Positions 1-6,589 of a DNA stretch of 40,383 nucleotides are shown piece by piece; the stretch's first letter is position 1; each line of letters starts with the position of its first letter. Below the pieces are notes generated by a model. The model saw only the letters and a program-made list of their open reading frames with translations. It was not told where the DNA came from and did no database searches. The stretch is from Bacteroidales bacterium (GTDB lineage: Bacteria > Bacteroidota > Bacteroidia > Bacteroidales > Muribaculaceae). The position numbers were made by a program, and so were the translations under genes. Where the stretch lies: positions 1 to 40,383 of the forward strand of contig QAMW01000024.1 in assembly GCA_003150235.1 (NCBI GenBank), read 5' to 3'.

Positions 1-137
1 GGGAGAGTCCCGTCGAGCTGATAGCGGATAATTGCCTCTGTCAACAACCCGGCTTCAGCTGCCGGAAGATTGGCGGTGATATTCTCTGTCCATTGCTTGT
101 CGAAGCGCGGAGGACGGGATGTGGCTGTAGTTTTCAT
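1..137 (-). CDS. Partial CDS, N-terminus of a DUF6291-like protein (cut by window edge)
   Basis: A leftward reading frame opens with ATG at 135-137 and stays open to the left edge, giving about 45 residues that begin MKTTATSRPPRFDKQW. The piece reads like the start of small Bacteroidetes proteins of the DUF6291 type: a Phe/Trp-containing opening, then a 'LPAAEAG' turn and an 'AIIRYQLDGTLP' helix and turn. That family assignment is from memory and tentative. A good promoter (TTG, 19 bp, TATATTTG) sits 25-54 bp upstream, which supports a genuine gene start. Such proteins often sit on mobile elements. Function is unknown, and the C-terminal part lies outside the window. Confidence 0.55.
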   Translation of the reverse strand, partial: MKTTATSRPPRFDKQWTENITANLPAAEAGLLTEAIIRYQLDGTL

Positions 138-161
138 AGTGGTAAAAATTTGGTTTTACTG

Positions 162-191
162 CAAATATAGCCCGGCGAAATGCCCCGCCAA
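162..191 (-). promoter_or_regulatory. Bacteroidetes-type promoter for the partial left-edge gene
   Basis: On the minus strand a TATATTTG -7 element (162-169) is preceded at 19 bp by TTG (189-191). This fits the Bacteroidetes sigma-ABfr pattern TTTG-N19-21-TAnnTTTG. The start site would fall near 157, about 20 nt before the ATG at 137. Confidence 0.6.
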
Positions 192-207
192 TGTACAAAT
201 GGGAAAA

Positions 208-231
208 TTTTCGCTTCAGCTGAAGCGAAAA
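208..231. repeat. Perfect 24-bp palindrome upstream of a promoter
   Basis: TTTTCGCTTCAG is followed at once by its exact reverse complement, giving 12+12 bp with no spacer. It lies 16 bp upstream of the -33 element of the left-edge gene. It could be an operator for a dimeric regulator, or a relic of a palindromic repeat. The sequence alone does not decide. Confidence 0.6.
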
Positions 232-266
232 CGGTTGAGGGGTCGTCAGGGACAGCTCTTTGGGAT

Positions 267-546
267 AATGTCGCTGATCCAAGGATTTTGCCCGGAATGG
301 GCAAGATAGTGTTATCCGCGGGTAGCCCCAACGGGGCACCCGTGGAGAGCAAGTCACACCCCACCGGACAACCCTGAAACGGGTTGCATAAATATATGCA
401 ATCCGGGCGACTATGCAACCCACTCCCGGGGTTGAACCAATGAGGTGGACGCTTGTACCACGGGCGCACCTTCGGCGCTGCCCGCGGTTAACAGGAGGAA
501 TCCCCTTTCGGGGATTTATGGCTCAAATCTCTAAGTTAATAGCATT
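267..546 (+). repeat. Structured multi-hairpin repeat element, copy A (MITE-like)
   Basis: This 280-bp non-coding stretch is homologous, in opposite orientation, to 24629-24911. It folds as a row of stem-loops. They are TTGCCC/GGGCAA at 288-304, a long CCGCGGGT/ACCCGTGG stem at 316-345, CAACCC/GGGTTG at 369-386 and again at 416-434, CCACGGG/CCCGCGG at 458-487, and AATCCCC/GGGGATT at 499-516. The ends carry a decayed terminal inverted repeat (AATGTCGCTGATCC at the left, TAAGTTAATAGCATT at the right) corresponding to the better-preserved ends of copy B. No gene could be supported inside it. It is either a miniature mobile element or a repeated structured RNA or DNA element. Confidence 0.7.
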
Positions 547-565
547 AAGGCGCGTGGCCATATCA

Positions 566-586
566 TGATGGTTTTGCGAACCATCA
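566..586. repeat. Hairpin, 8-bp stem
   Basis: TGATGGTT and AACCATCA are separated by TTGCG. It lies between structured element A and the ppiD terminator. No T-run follows it, so it is not an obvious terminator. Confidence 0.45.
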
Positions 587-620
587 GGTTAAAGGGTTAT
601 GAGGTTATAAGGTTAGGGGA
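586..620. repeat. Short degenerate tandem repeat (AGGTTA-type)
   Basis: A run of imperfect AGGTTAAAGGGTTATG / AGGTTATAAGGTTAGG units. Similar low-complexity G/T arrays are common in Bacteroidales intergenic DNA (recollection, unchecked). No coding potential is seen. Confidence 0.5.
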
Positions 621-626
621 TTGGAT

Positions 627-662
627 AAAAAAAGGCGATGACCGTTGGGGTCATCGCCTTTT
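627..662 (-). terminator. Rho-independent terminator of the ppiD-like gene
   Basis: Read leftward, the stem AAAAGGCGATGACC pairs with GGTCATCGCCTTTT around a short loop. The transcript then ends in a run of seven U (A627-A633 on the top strand). It sits 19 bp past the stop codon of the foldase gene. Confidence 0.85.
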
Positions 663-680
663 GTATGGGGACGGGGTTGA

Positions 681-2750
681 TTAGTCGTTGTAGAATTTGA
701 GGGTATTGTTGACTACCTTATTGTCTTCCATCATGATATCGAAGAAGTTCTGAAGCACTGCCTGACCACCGAACTGCTGGTTGTAACGTGCTGCATTTTC
801 CTGATAGTTGTAGGGGCGTGACTGGTTGTCAACCTCATATACCTGATATACATACACTGCGTTGTTGCCTTGTACGGGACCGGCAACAGTGCCTTTAGGA
901 GTGACAGGCACCTGACCGAGAAGATTTGACTCCATCGCGCCGACACCGGCGATGAACATCTGACCGAAAGTAACCTCGGTAGAATCAACGCTTGTCTGCA
1001 TCAAACCGGCATAACCGGCGATATCTGAAGCCTTGCCCTTATATTGGGCGATAAGGTCGGCAGCCTTCTTGTCGTTGCGCACCTTTTCGGTGAGAGCAGT
1101 CTTGATATCATCGTCAATCGGCATAAATCCGGGCTTGATGACCTCATTGAGGGCAACCACGATAAGACGGTCGTTCTGTCCATCCTCAAGAATGGGAGAA
1201 ACCTCTCCACGCTTTGCATCCATAGCCCACTTCACGGCATTGCGGGTATAAGGCACATTACCGAGAGTAGCGCTGTTAGAGGTAAGCATAGCGGGCTGGA
1301 GTGAGTATCCCGCCTTGATAGCCTTGCCTACTGTAAGCGAGTCAGCCTTTGTGATACCGGAGATGAATCCATGCAAATCATCGTTGAGCTTAGCAACGGT
1401 AGCATCGGAAGGATATACCTTGTAAGTAACGGTAGCGTAATCGTAAATTGCCACGGGAGCCTTCTTGCTGTTGACACGCACGATACGGGCATCGTTGGCG
1501 GTGCTGTCAGAGATGAAATACTGAGTACCTGCGTTAAGGAGTTTTTCCTTAAGCTCATTGTCGGGAGTAGAGGCGATGGTGTTCCATACATCAGCCTGAC
1601 CGCCTACCACACCGGGCATCTTAAGAGCATCGTCAAACGGAGTGCCTGAGTTCAACGCGGCAAGAAGTGAGTCACGACCTGCTGCATCACCCTGATAAGC
1701 GATGAGGTCGACATTGATAGAGTCGACAGCAACTTTCTTGCCCAGATTTTTGGCGATGGTAAATTCATCGTTGATAAACGACAGCATGGTAACCGCACCG
1801 GTGACACTGTCGGTAACGAAATTCTTCAACTGGGGATTTGTGATAGCCGATGCAGTAGTAGAACGACGGTCAACGCCGAAATTGCTGTCACCGTTCACAG
1901 CCTCCAGATCATTGGTAGCGGCAAGACGTGCCACAGTAGCGTCAACAAGCTTGCGCGCCTCTGCGACATCGGAAGTCGACGGCTCGATATTGACAGCTAT
2001 ATAGTTTACGCGACGCATCTCCTCTTCAACCTTGTAAGCATTTTTCTGCTTGTTGTACTCAGCCTTGATTTCAGCGTCAGTGACAGGATATTTGTCGTTG
2101 GGGAGGTCGGCAAAGCTCTTCTTGGCGTATGCGATATGGCTTGTAGAGGCGTTACCGTCGTAATAAGCCTTTGCATCAAGTTCATTGGCAACCAACGAAC
2201 CGACAAGAAGATTCTGGAACTTCTGCTGCTTGAGCATCATCTCCATCTGCTGCTCCTGCTTTAGCCACATCTGCTGCACCTGCTGCGCCTGCTCTTCGGG
2301 CACACCGTACTTGCCGGGATTGAAAGCCACGTCGTAAAGCTGGCTCGGCGACTCAAAGCCCATATTCTGAGCAAACTGTATCATCGCATAGTGAGCGTTG
2401 GGACCGAGCATAGCCTGAGTAAGCTCGTTGTCAGAAACTTCGATACCGAGATCCTTTATTTCCTTGTTAAGTAGCTGTTCCTGGATCATGCCGTAAAGCA
2501 CACGCTGCTGCAGAGCGGCGGGATCCATCTTTGCACCCTGTTGCTGGTACATCTGGTTAGCCTCTTCATAGCGGCGCTGGAAGTCCTGGATGTCGATTTT
2601 CTCGTCGCCAACCTTGGCGATAGTAGTACCTGTGCCGAAAAGTGTACGGCCTGAGGTGAAGAAGTCACCGATGATGAATGCCAAAAGGGCTGCACCGACG
2701 ACGATCAATAGCAGAGTTGATCTCTTGCGGATTTTTTCAAGTGTTGCCAT
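681..2750 (-). CDS. ppiD: Membrane-anchored peptidylprolyl isomerase / foldase, PpiD-SurA type
   Basis: This 689-residue protein helps newly exported envelope proteins fold in the periplasm. A short cytoplasmic start (MATLEKIRKRS) precedes a single membrane helix at about residues 12-31. A SurA_N-like helical region follows (about 45-210, starting at 'AKVGDEKIDIQDFQRRYEEANQM' and rich in Gln and Met), then parvulin-type modules in the second half. The length suits the Bacteroidetes PpiD-like family. Catalytic activity is uncertain, because parvulin domains in this family are often inactive. It is transcribed alone, with its own promoter (2829-2860) and terminator (627-662), and diverges from a secreted hydrolase gene. 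The call is secure at family level; the gene symbol is by analogy. Confidence 0.88.
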   Translation of the reverse strand: MATLEKIRKRSTLLLIVVGAALLAFIIGDFFTSGRTLFGTGTTIAKVGDEKIDIQDFQRRYEEANQMYQQQGAKMDPAALQQRVLYGMIQEQLLNKEIKDLGIEVSDNELTQAMLGPNAHYAMIQFAQNMGFESPSQLYDVAFNPGKYGVPEEQAQQVQQMWLKQEQQMEMMLKQQKFQNLLVGSLVANELDAKAYYDGNASTSHIAYAKKSFADLPNDKYPVTDAEIKAEYNKQKNAYKVEEEMRRVNYIAVNIEPSTSDVAEARKLVDATVARLAATNDLEAVNGDSNFGVDRRSTTASAITNPQLKNFVTDSVTGAVTMLSFINDEFTIAKNLGKKVAVDSINVDLIAYQGDAAGRDSLLAALNSGTPFDDALKMPGVVGGQADVWNTIASTPDNELKEKLLNAGTQYFISDSTANDARIVRVNSKKAPVAIYDYATVTYKVYPSDATVAKLNDDLHGFISGITKADSLTVGKAIKAGYSLQPAMLTSNSATLGNVPYTRNAVKWAMDAKRGEVSPILEDGQNDRLIVVALNEVIKPGFMPIDDDIKTALTEKVRNDKKAADLIAQYKGKASDIAGYAGLMQTSVDSTEVTFGQMFIAGVGAMESNLLGQVPVTPKGTVAGPVQGNNAVYVYQVYEVDNQSRPYNYQENAARYNQQFGGQAVLQNFFDIMMEDNKVVNNTLKFYND

Positions 2751-2828
2751 TTATTGCTTAGTGTTTTTAAATTTCGTTGATAATGAAAGGATTATCCCTC
2801 GGCAACAGATGTCAAGGGGAAAATCGCA

Positions 2829-2860
2829 CAAAGATAAGCATTTTCAGCGTTAAATCACAA
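2829..2860 (-). promoter_or_regulatory. Promoter of the ppiD-like gene
   Basis: On the minus strand TTG (2858-2860), a 21-bp spacer and TATCTTTG (2829-2836) match the Bacteroidetes promoter pattern. The predicted start near 2824 leaves a leader of about 74 nt. Confidence 0.6.
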
Positions 2861-2896
2861 CCCAACCGCTACAATTTTGATTTTTTAGATACTACA

Positions 2897-2929
2897 TTTG
2901 TACATATTTTCAGTTTTTACCTAAATTTG
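2897..2929 (+). promoter_or_regulatory. Promoter of the DUF1593 gene
   Basis: TTTG (2897-2900), a 21-bp spacer and TAAATTTG (2922-2929) match the Bacteroidetes consensus exactly. Transcription should start near 2934, about 16 nt before the ATG at 2950. Confidence 0.75.
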
Positions 2930-2949
2930 CGGCACCAAAACCACATACC

Positions 2950-4254
2950 ATGAATATAATCAAGCATATTATCATCGCCGCGACATTTCTATTTCCCTTG
3001 TCGGCAACAGCTCAAAATGCTGTCAATGAGAAACCGCGTATAATCATAAGCACCGACATCGGCGGCACTGACCCGGATGACAACCAGTCGATGATGCACT
3101 ACCTGCTGTATTGCAACGAGTTTGACTGCGAGGGACTCATCTCATCGCCATCCTACGGTGACGGTGACAAAAGCGAGATATTACGCATGATTGACCTTTA
3201 CGGTCAGGATGTGGAAAAGCTCAGACAACATGACAGCGAGGCTAATGCGCCGTTTGCCTATTATCCCTCGCCGGAATACCTGCGGTCAATAACCAAGCAG
3301 GGAGGACGCGGAGCGGCACCGCTCGCCGGATACTCCGAGCCAACCGAGGGGTCGGAATGGATTGTCCGCTGCGCCCGTCGCAAATCATCGCGCCCGCTTT
3401 ACATCCTTGTGTGGGGAGGACTGGACGATGTGGCGCAGGCACTGCACGACGCGCCTGAAATATCAAAAAGCATACGCATTTACTGGATCGGAGGGCCCAA
3501 TAAAAAATGGGGCATAAACGCCTATACATATATAATTGAGAATTTCCCCGATGTGTGGATGATCGAGAACAATTCCACCTACCGCAGCTTTATTTCAAAA
3601 TACAAAAATCCCGACCGATGGAACGGGGGATTTTACGACTACTACGTCAAAGGCAACGGCTATCTTGGCTCCGACTTCCACAACTATCTGAACGGGATGC
3701 CCAAGCTCGGCGACACGCCTTCGTTGCTTTACATGATGGACGGCGACCCTGCCGACCCGAAACGGGAATCATGGGGCGGCAGCTTCGAGCGTTATTCCTA
3801 TACGCCCCGTAACGTGTTTCATCACACCACAACGCCACAGGACACCGCACAGATATATTCCATCATCGAATGGCATGTAAAAGGGCCTGTACGCGACGAC
3901 CTGCGGTACGGAGAGGAGTGTATCACCCTCAGCATAGCCAATCAGGATTGGCGCGGATATTATCTCGGCAGCGGCGACTATATGGTAAGATACAGCACAT
4001 ACAAGACCGGCACCCAGCCTTACACGATAACGTCAGATATAGAAGAATTTCCGGAGCAGAATGGTTTCATAACCATTGACAACACATTCCCCGGCAAGCA
4101 TCGTGACACCGATTATGCCGTCGGGGCGCAATGGTGGTCTGACAGGCGAGAGCCGGCTCTTTTTCACGACGGCAACCAAGGAGCAGCCACTATTTTCAAG
4201 TTCCGCAAAGAAATTATGGAGGACTGGGGCAAACGCTGCTCATGGTTGAAATAA
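2950..4254 (+). CDS. Secreted DUF1593 (nucleoside-hydrolase-like) protein
   Basis: A 434-residue exported protein. A signal peptide (MNIIKHIIIAATFLFPLSATAQ) is followed by 'IIISTDIGGTDPDDNQSMMH', which keeps the Asp-rich calcium-binding pattern of the inosine-uridine nucleoside hydrolase fold. The rest resembles DUF1593, a family linked to polysaccharide-degrading Bacteroidetes and sometimes annotated as a cellulose-binding or ribosyl-hydrolase-like protein. The likely job is hydrolysis of a glycosidic or ribosyl bond in the periplasm or outside the cell, but the substrate is unknown and no SusC/SusD pair is nearby. The gene stands alone with a strong promoter. The start is fixed by the signal peptide and promoter position. 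It is followed by a repeat cluster rather than a recognisable terminator. Confidence 0.85.
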   Translation: MNIIKHIIIAATFLFPLSATAQNAVNEKPRIIISTDIGGTDPDDNQSMMHYLLYCNEFDCEGLISSPSYGDGDKSEILRMIDLYGQDVEKLRQHDSEANAPFAYYPSPEYLRSITKQGGRGAAPLAGYSEPTEGSEWIVRCARRKSSRPLYILVWGGLDDVAQALHDAPEISKSIRIYWIGGPNKKWGINAYTYIIENFPDVWMIENNSTYRSFISKYKNPDRWNGGFYDYYVKGNGYLGSDFHNYLNGMPKLGDTPSLLYMMDGDPADPKRESWGGSFERYSYTPRNVFHHTTTPQDTAQIYSIIEWHVKGPVRDDLRYGEECITLSIANQDWRGYYLGSGDYMVRYSTYKTGTQPYTITSDIEEFPEQNGFITIDNTFPGKHRDTDYAVGAQWWSDRREPALFHDGNQGAATIFKFRKEIMEDWGKRCSWLK

Positions 4255-4261
4255 CCGGTTA

Positions 4262-4469
4262 CGGTTGATGATTCCCTGTCGGGAAACGATATGAGGGAAG
4301 GCTTGCTGTCCGTGGGTTTCGCTACGCTCAACGCCACGGCTAAATTTGGATGTATCCCTGCGGGATACGTCACCCTCCCTCGCAGCCTGGCTGCCTTCCA
4401 GCAGCCACTACAGCTACGCGATAGCATCTGATTCACAAGCCGTTGTAGGGGCGAGTGGAAGCTCGCCCG
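4262..4469. repeat. 208-bp intergenic repeat, copy 1
   Basis: Aligned without gaps to 4602-4809 (offset 340 bp), with about one difference per fifteen bases by eye. It contains several stem-loops: TTCCC/GGGAA near 4272, CCGTGG/CCACGG at 4310-4339 with the loop containing GCTACGCTCAAC, GTATCCC-tgc-GGGATAC near 4352, and two REP-like hairpins at 4389-4406 and 4444-4468. Reading frames that cross it (for example leftward 4164-4436) resemble frames crossing copy 2, only because the DNA is repeated. Confidence 0.85.
4444..4468 (-). repeat. REP-like hairpin (GCCCCTACA tail), leftward
   Basis: Read leftward it is GGGCGAGC-TTCC-ACTCGCCC followed by CTACA. It belongs to the same family as 4728-4752, 4784-4808, 4829-4853 and 24570-24594. 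The stem sequence differs between orientations but still pairs. Confidence 0.75.
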
Positions 4470-4525
4470 AATGTCCGAGCAACGCTCTGAAAGCCTGTTG
4501 CCCGCAGGGCATCATCCACGCTTAG

Positions 4526-4554
4526 CCGGTGGTTGAGCGAAGCGATACCACCGG
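4526..4554. repeat. Hairpin with TTGAGCGAAGCG loop
   Basis: CCGGTGG and CCACCGG enclose TTGAGCGAAGCGATA. The loop matches the reverse complement of the loop in the 4310-4339 and 4650-4679 hairpins (GTTGAGCGTAGCGAAAC), whose stems differ in sequence but also pair. All three therefore look like one hairpin family. Confidence 0.65.
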
Positions 4555-4601
4555 AAAGTGATGTAAAATCAGTTGTTTCCGTCAGGAATCATCTTGGAGT
4601 G

Positions 4602-4809
4602 CGGTTGATGATTCCCTATCGGGAAACGATATGAGGGAAGACTCGCTGTCCGTGGGTTTCGCTACGCTCAACGCCACGGCTAAATTTGGATGTATCCCTG
4701 CGGGATACGTCATCCTCCATCGCAGCCGGGCTGCCTTCCAGCAGCCCCTACAGCTACGCGATGCCATCTGATTCACAAGCCGTTGTAGGGGCGAGTGGAA
4801 GCTCGCCCG
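4602..4809. repeat. 208-bp intergenic repeat, copy 2
   Basis: Second copy of 4262-4469 in direct orientation, with the same series of stem-loops. It is followed at once by a further REP-like hairpin at 4829-4853. The 132 bp between the two copies hold the 4526-4554 hairpin and a GCCC/GGGC hairpin near 4500. Confidence 0.85.
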
Positions 4810-4860
4810 CATCACACCTTGGTAACTCGGGCTGCCTTCCAGCAGCCCCTACAGCTACGC
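4784..4860. repeat. Intact inverted pair of REP-like hairpins (BIME-like)
   Basis: A leftward hairpin (4784-4808, TGTAGGGGCGAGTGGAAGCT...) and a rightward hairpin (4829-4853, GGGCTGC-CTTCCA-GCAGCCC then CTACA) lie back to back with about 20 bp between them. The rightward tail continues GCTACGC. The same pair occurs at 24570-24937, where it is split by a 283-bp element, so this locus acts as the empty-site reference. Confidence 0.75.
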
Positions 4861-4941
4861 AATACAAGGGGGGCATTGTTAAATTTAGTTAACAGGATGA
4901 ATTTTATTGCGAGAAACTATGTTTTATAACATAAAAGTTAT

Positions 4942-4949
4942 TACCTTTG
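4942..4949 (+). promoter_or_regulatory. Promoter -7 element of a predicted small RNA
   Basis: TACCTTTG matches the Bacteroidetes -7 consensus TAnnTTTG. No clear TTTG is found at the expected upstream distance. A short inverted repeat (ATAAC/GTTAT) lies just upstream. Confidence 0.5.
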
Positions 4950-4953
4950 CAAT

Positions 4954-5020
4954 GTGTTTTTCATGGTATTAGATTTAAGGTTAAGAAGATTATTCGTCGA
5001 GACGACGGGTAATTTTTTTT
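4954..5020 (+). ncRNA. Predicted small RNA with intrinsic terminator
   Basis: About 65-70 nt starting 5-8 nt after the -7 element at 4942-4949. It contains the A/T-rich single-stranded-looking segment CATGGTATTAGATTTAAGG (4962-4980). It ends in an 11-bp stem with two G-U pairs (4989-4999 with 5003-5013, loop AGA) and T-run 5014-5020. There is no open frame of useful size, and the next gene is convergent, so the hairpin is not a leader of anything. I recall near-identical 'TTTTTCATrGTATTAGATTTAAGG' sequences in other Bacteroidales intergenic regions, but could not check this. Function unknown. Confidence 0.6.
4989..5020 (+). terminator. Intrinsic terminator of the predicted small RNA
   Basis: ATTATTCGTCG, loop AGA, CGACGGGTAAT, then seven T. 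All 11 positions pair if two G-U pairs are allowed. It points rightward, toward the 3' end of the convergent flavoprotein gene. Confidence 0.75.
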
Positions 5021-5028
5021 ATATATAC

Positions 5029-5649
5029 CTATTCGGTGTGGAAACTGGTGAATGAAGTGCGCTCCTGAACCGGTATTTCCTGCTTGGCGGCATTGATAGC
5101 CTTTATTAGAAACGCCATGTTGCGACCAAGATTACGCATGGTCTGCAATCCCTCCAGATCTTTCTCCACATCGTCGGCGATGAAACCGTGTACCTCGTTC
5201 CAATAAGTGCTCGACACCACCGGCATAGCACTGATGGTAAAGTATTTATTGATTTCATCAAACGCACTTGTCGAACCTGCACGACGTGACGACAATACAG
5301 CCGCACCAACTTTCATGGTCTTGTTGACCGTGGTCATCGTACTGTAAAACAGACGGTCAAGGAATGAACGCAGCTGACCGCTCGCACAGGCATAATACAC
5401 CGGTGAACCGCATACGATACCATCCGCTTCGGCAAATTTCGGCGCAGTCTCGTTTACAACATCATTAAATACACATTTGCCATGTTCACGGCAGTAGTTA
5501 CAGGCGATGCAACCTCTCACATCCTTGTTGCCTATGTTTACACGCTCAGTGTCAATGCCGAGAGAGTTGAGGGTATCCTCAACCTCCTGCAATGCACGGT
5601 CAGTACAGCCATGCAGATGCGGACTGCCGTTTATTACCAATACTTTCAT
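5029..5649 (-). CDS. Flavodoxin-fold NAD(P)H reductase, iron-sulfur flavoprotein type
   Basis: A 206-residue cytosolic flavoprotein. It begins MKVLVINGSPHLHGCTDRA, where GSPHLHGCT (residues 8-16) is the FMN phosphate-binding loop of the NADPH-dependent FMN reductase family. Four cysteines follow in compact spacing, C47-x2-C50-x2-C53-x5-C59, matching the 4Fe-4S motif of iron-sulfur flavoproteins (Isf). 'GIVCGSPVYYACASGQLRSFLDR' is the second flavin-contact segment. It probably passes electrons from a reduced carrier to a quinone, oxygen species or other acceptor; the partner is unknown. It is the last gene of the leftward block, 24 bp after the S66 peptidase gene. The start is the only ATG in a sensible position. 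Confidence 0.85.
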   Translation of the reverse strand: MKVLVINGSPHLHGCTDRALQEVEDTLNSLGIDTERVNIGNKDVRGCIACNYCREHGKCVFNDVVNETAPKFAEADGIVCGSPVYYACASGQLRSFLDRLFYSTMTTVNKTMKVGAAVLSSRRAGSTSAFDEINKYFTISAMPVVSSTYWNEVHGFIADDVEKDLEGLQTMRNLGRNMAFLIKAINAAKQEIPVQERTSFTSFHTE

Positions 5650-5656
5650 AACTTAT

Positions 5657-5681
5657 TTATTTATCGTGCTTATTTATCGTG
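5657..5681. repeat. Tandem 12-bp duplication across the S66 peptidase stop codon
   Basis: TTATTTATCGTG occurs at 5657-5668 and again at 5670-5681, one base apart. The second copy contains the stop codon of the gene at 5674-6588. It is probably a slippage duplication. Confidence 0.6.
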
Positions 5682-6588
5682 TTTGGGTAAAAGTCACTCC
5701 TTCATCGGTCACGGAAAGGCAACAGGGAGCAGATTCAATCACCGGCATATTCCCATCGACATGACCTATCGGGAAATCAAACGCCACCGGGATACCAAGC
5801 CCGCGCGTCATGTCACGTATCATGTCGTACATCGCCGTATAGTTGCGGTCGGGGCGGTATTCGGTGAACTGCCCTACAATAATACCCTTTGCCCGTGACA
5901 ATACGCCTGCAAAGCGTAACTGATAGAGCAAACGCTCCACCTTGTATATAGGTTCGGCGATATCCTCGATAAATATCACCGGGTCGGGAGAGCTGAATAT
6001 ATCGTAGCGTGTACCTATAAGTCCGCCGAGAACCGCCATATTGCCTCCGACGAGAGTGCCTGAAGCGGTGCCATAGATATTATAAGGGTGAGCCGCGACC
6101 TCATAACGCACACCTTCGCCGCGCAAAATACCGAAAAGCGCACGTGCCGCCGCATCACCGCCATGATTTATGGCAAGATTCTTGCACATGGAGCTGTGGA
6201 CGCTCGCCACACCAAGTCGCGACGCGAGTGCATGAAGCGCGGAAATATCGCTGAACCCAACTATCCATTTAGGGTCGGCAAGAAACGCCCCGGAGGGAAA
6301 CCCCTCAAGCAGATGGATAGCACCGTAGCCTCCCCTGCTACACAACACCGCCCTTACCGACGGGTCGAGCAACGCCTCGTAAAGGTCGGCTGCGCGCGCC
6401 TCCGCCGAGCCGCTGTAACTACCTTCGCAACCAAGTGCCGATGGTGCTATATAAGGATCCCACCCTTCGGCGCGAAGCACCGGGAGCGCCCCCTCGACGA
6501 GCGCGGGGTCGATGCAGCTCGCCGGCGATACAATCGCAATTCTGTCGCCCTCGACAAGCGTACGGGGATAAATCACCTTCTCTTCCAT
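5674..6588 (-). CDS. LD-carboxypeptidase, peptidase family S66
   Basis: A 304-residue serine peptidase of the LdcA/MccF family. The full triad is visible: Ser113 in 'VGFSDIS', Glu208 in 'VIFIEDI' and His276 in 'DFPIGHVDGN'. LdcA members remove the terminal D-Ala from murein tetrapeptides during recycling. MccF-like members cleave acyl-sulfamoyl adenylates and give microcin immunity. Sequence alone does not separate the two, but the lack of a signal peptide and the housekeeping setting favour murein recycling in the cytosol. The gene starts one base after the stop of the upstream radical SAM gene, so the two are probably co-translated. Length is normal for the family. Confidence 0.88.
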   Translation of the reverse strand: MEEKVIYPRTLVEGDRIAIVSPASCIDPALVEGALPVLRAEGWDPYIAPSALGCEGSYSGSAEARAADLYEALLDPSVRAVLCSRGGYGAIHLLEGFPSGAFLADPKWIVGFSDISALHALASRLGVASVHSSMCKNLAINHGGDAAARALFGILRGEGVRYEVAAHPYNIYGTASGTLVGGNMAVLGGLIGTRYDIFSSPDPVIFIEDIAEPIYKVERLLYQLRFAGVLSRAKGIIVGQFTEYRPDRNYTAMYDMIRDMTRGLGIPVAFDFPIGHVDGNMPVIESAPCCLSVTDEGVTFTQTR

Positions 6589-6589
6589 A

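Noticed and set aside
55..469. Overlapping leftward frames of 122 and 111 codons in the left intergenic region
   Set aside because: They cross structured element A and its hairpins in different frames, with no start signals or family similarity.
4164..4815. Two leftward frames (4164-4436 and 4582-4815) with similar products
   Set aside because: They resemble each other only because the underlying 208-bp DNA is duplicated. They run through hairpins, and one overlaps the DUF1593 coding end.
4877..4894. TGTTAA/TTAACA hairpin as a terminator for the DUF1593 gene
   Set aside because: The stem is only 6 A/T-rich pairs with no T-run, and it lies more than 600 bp after the stop codon.
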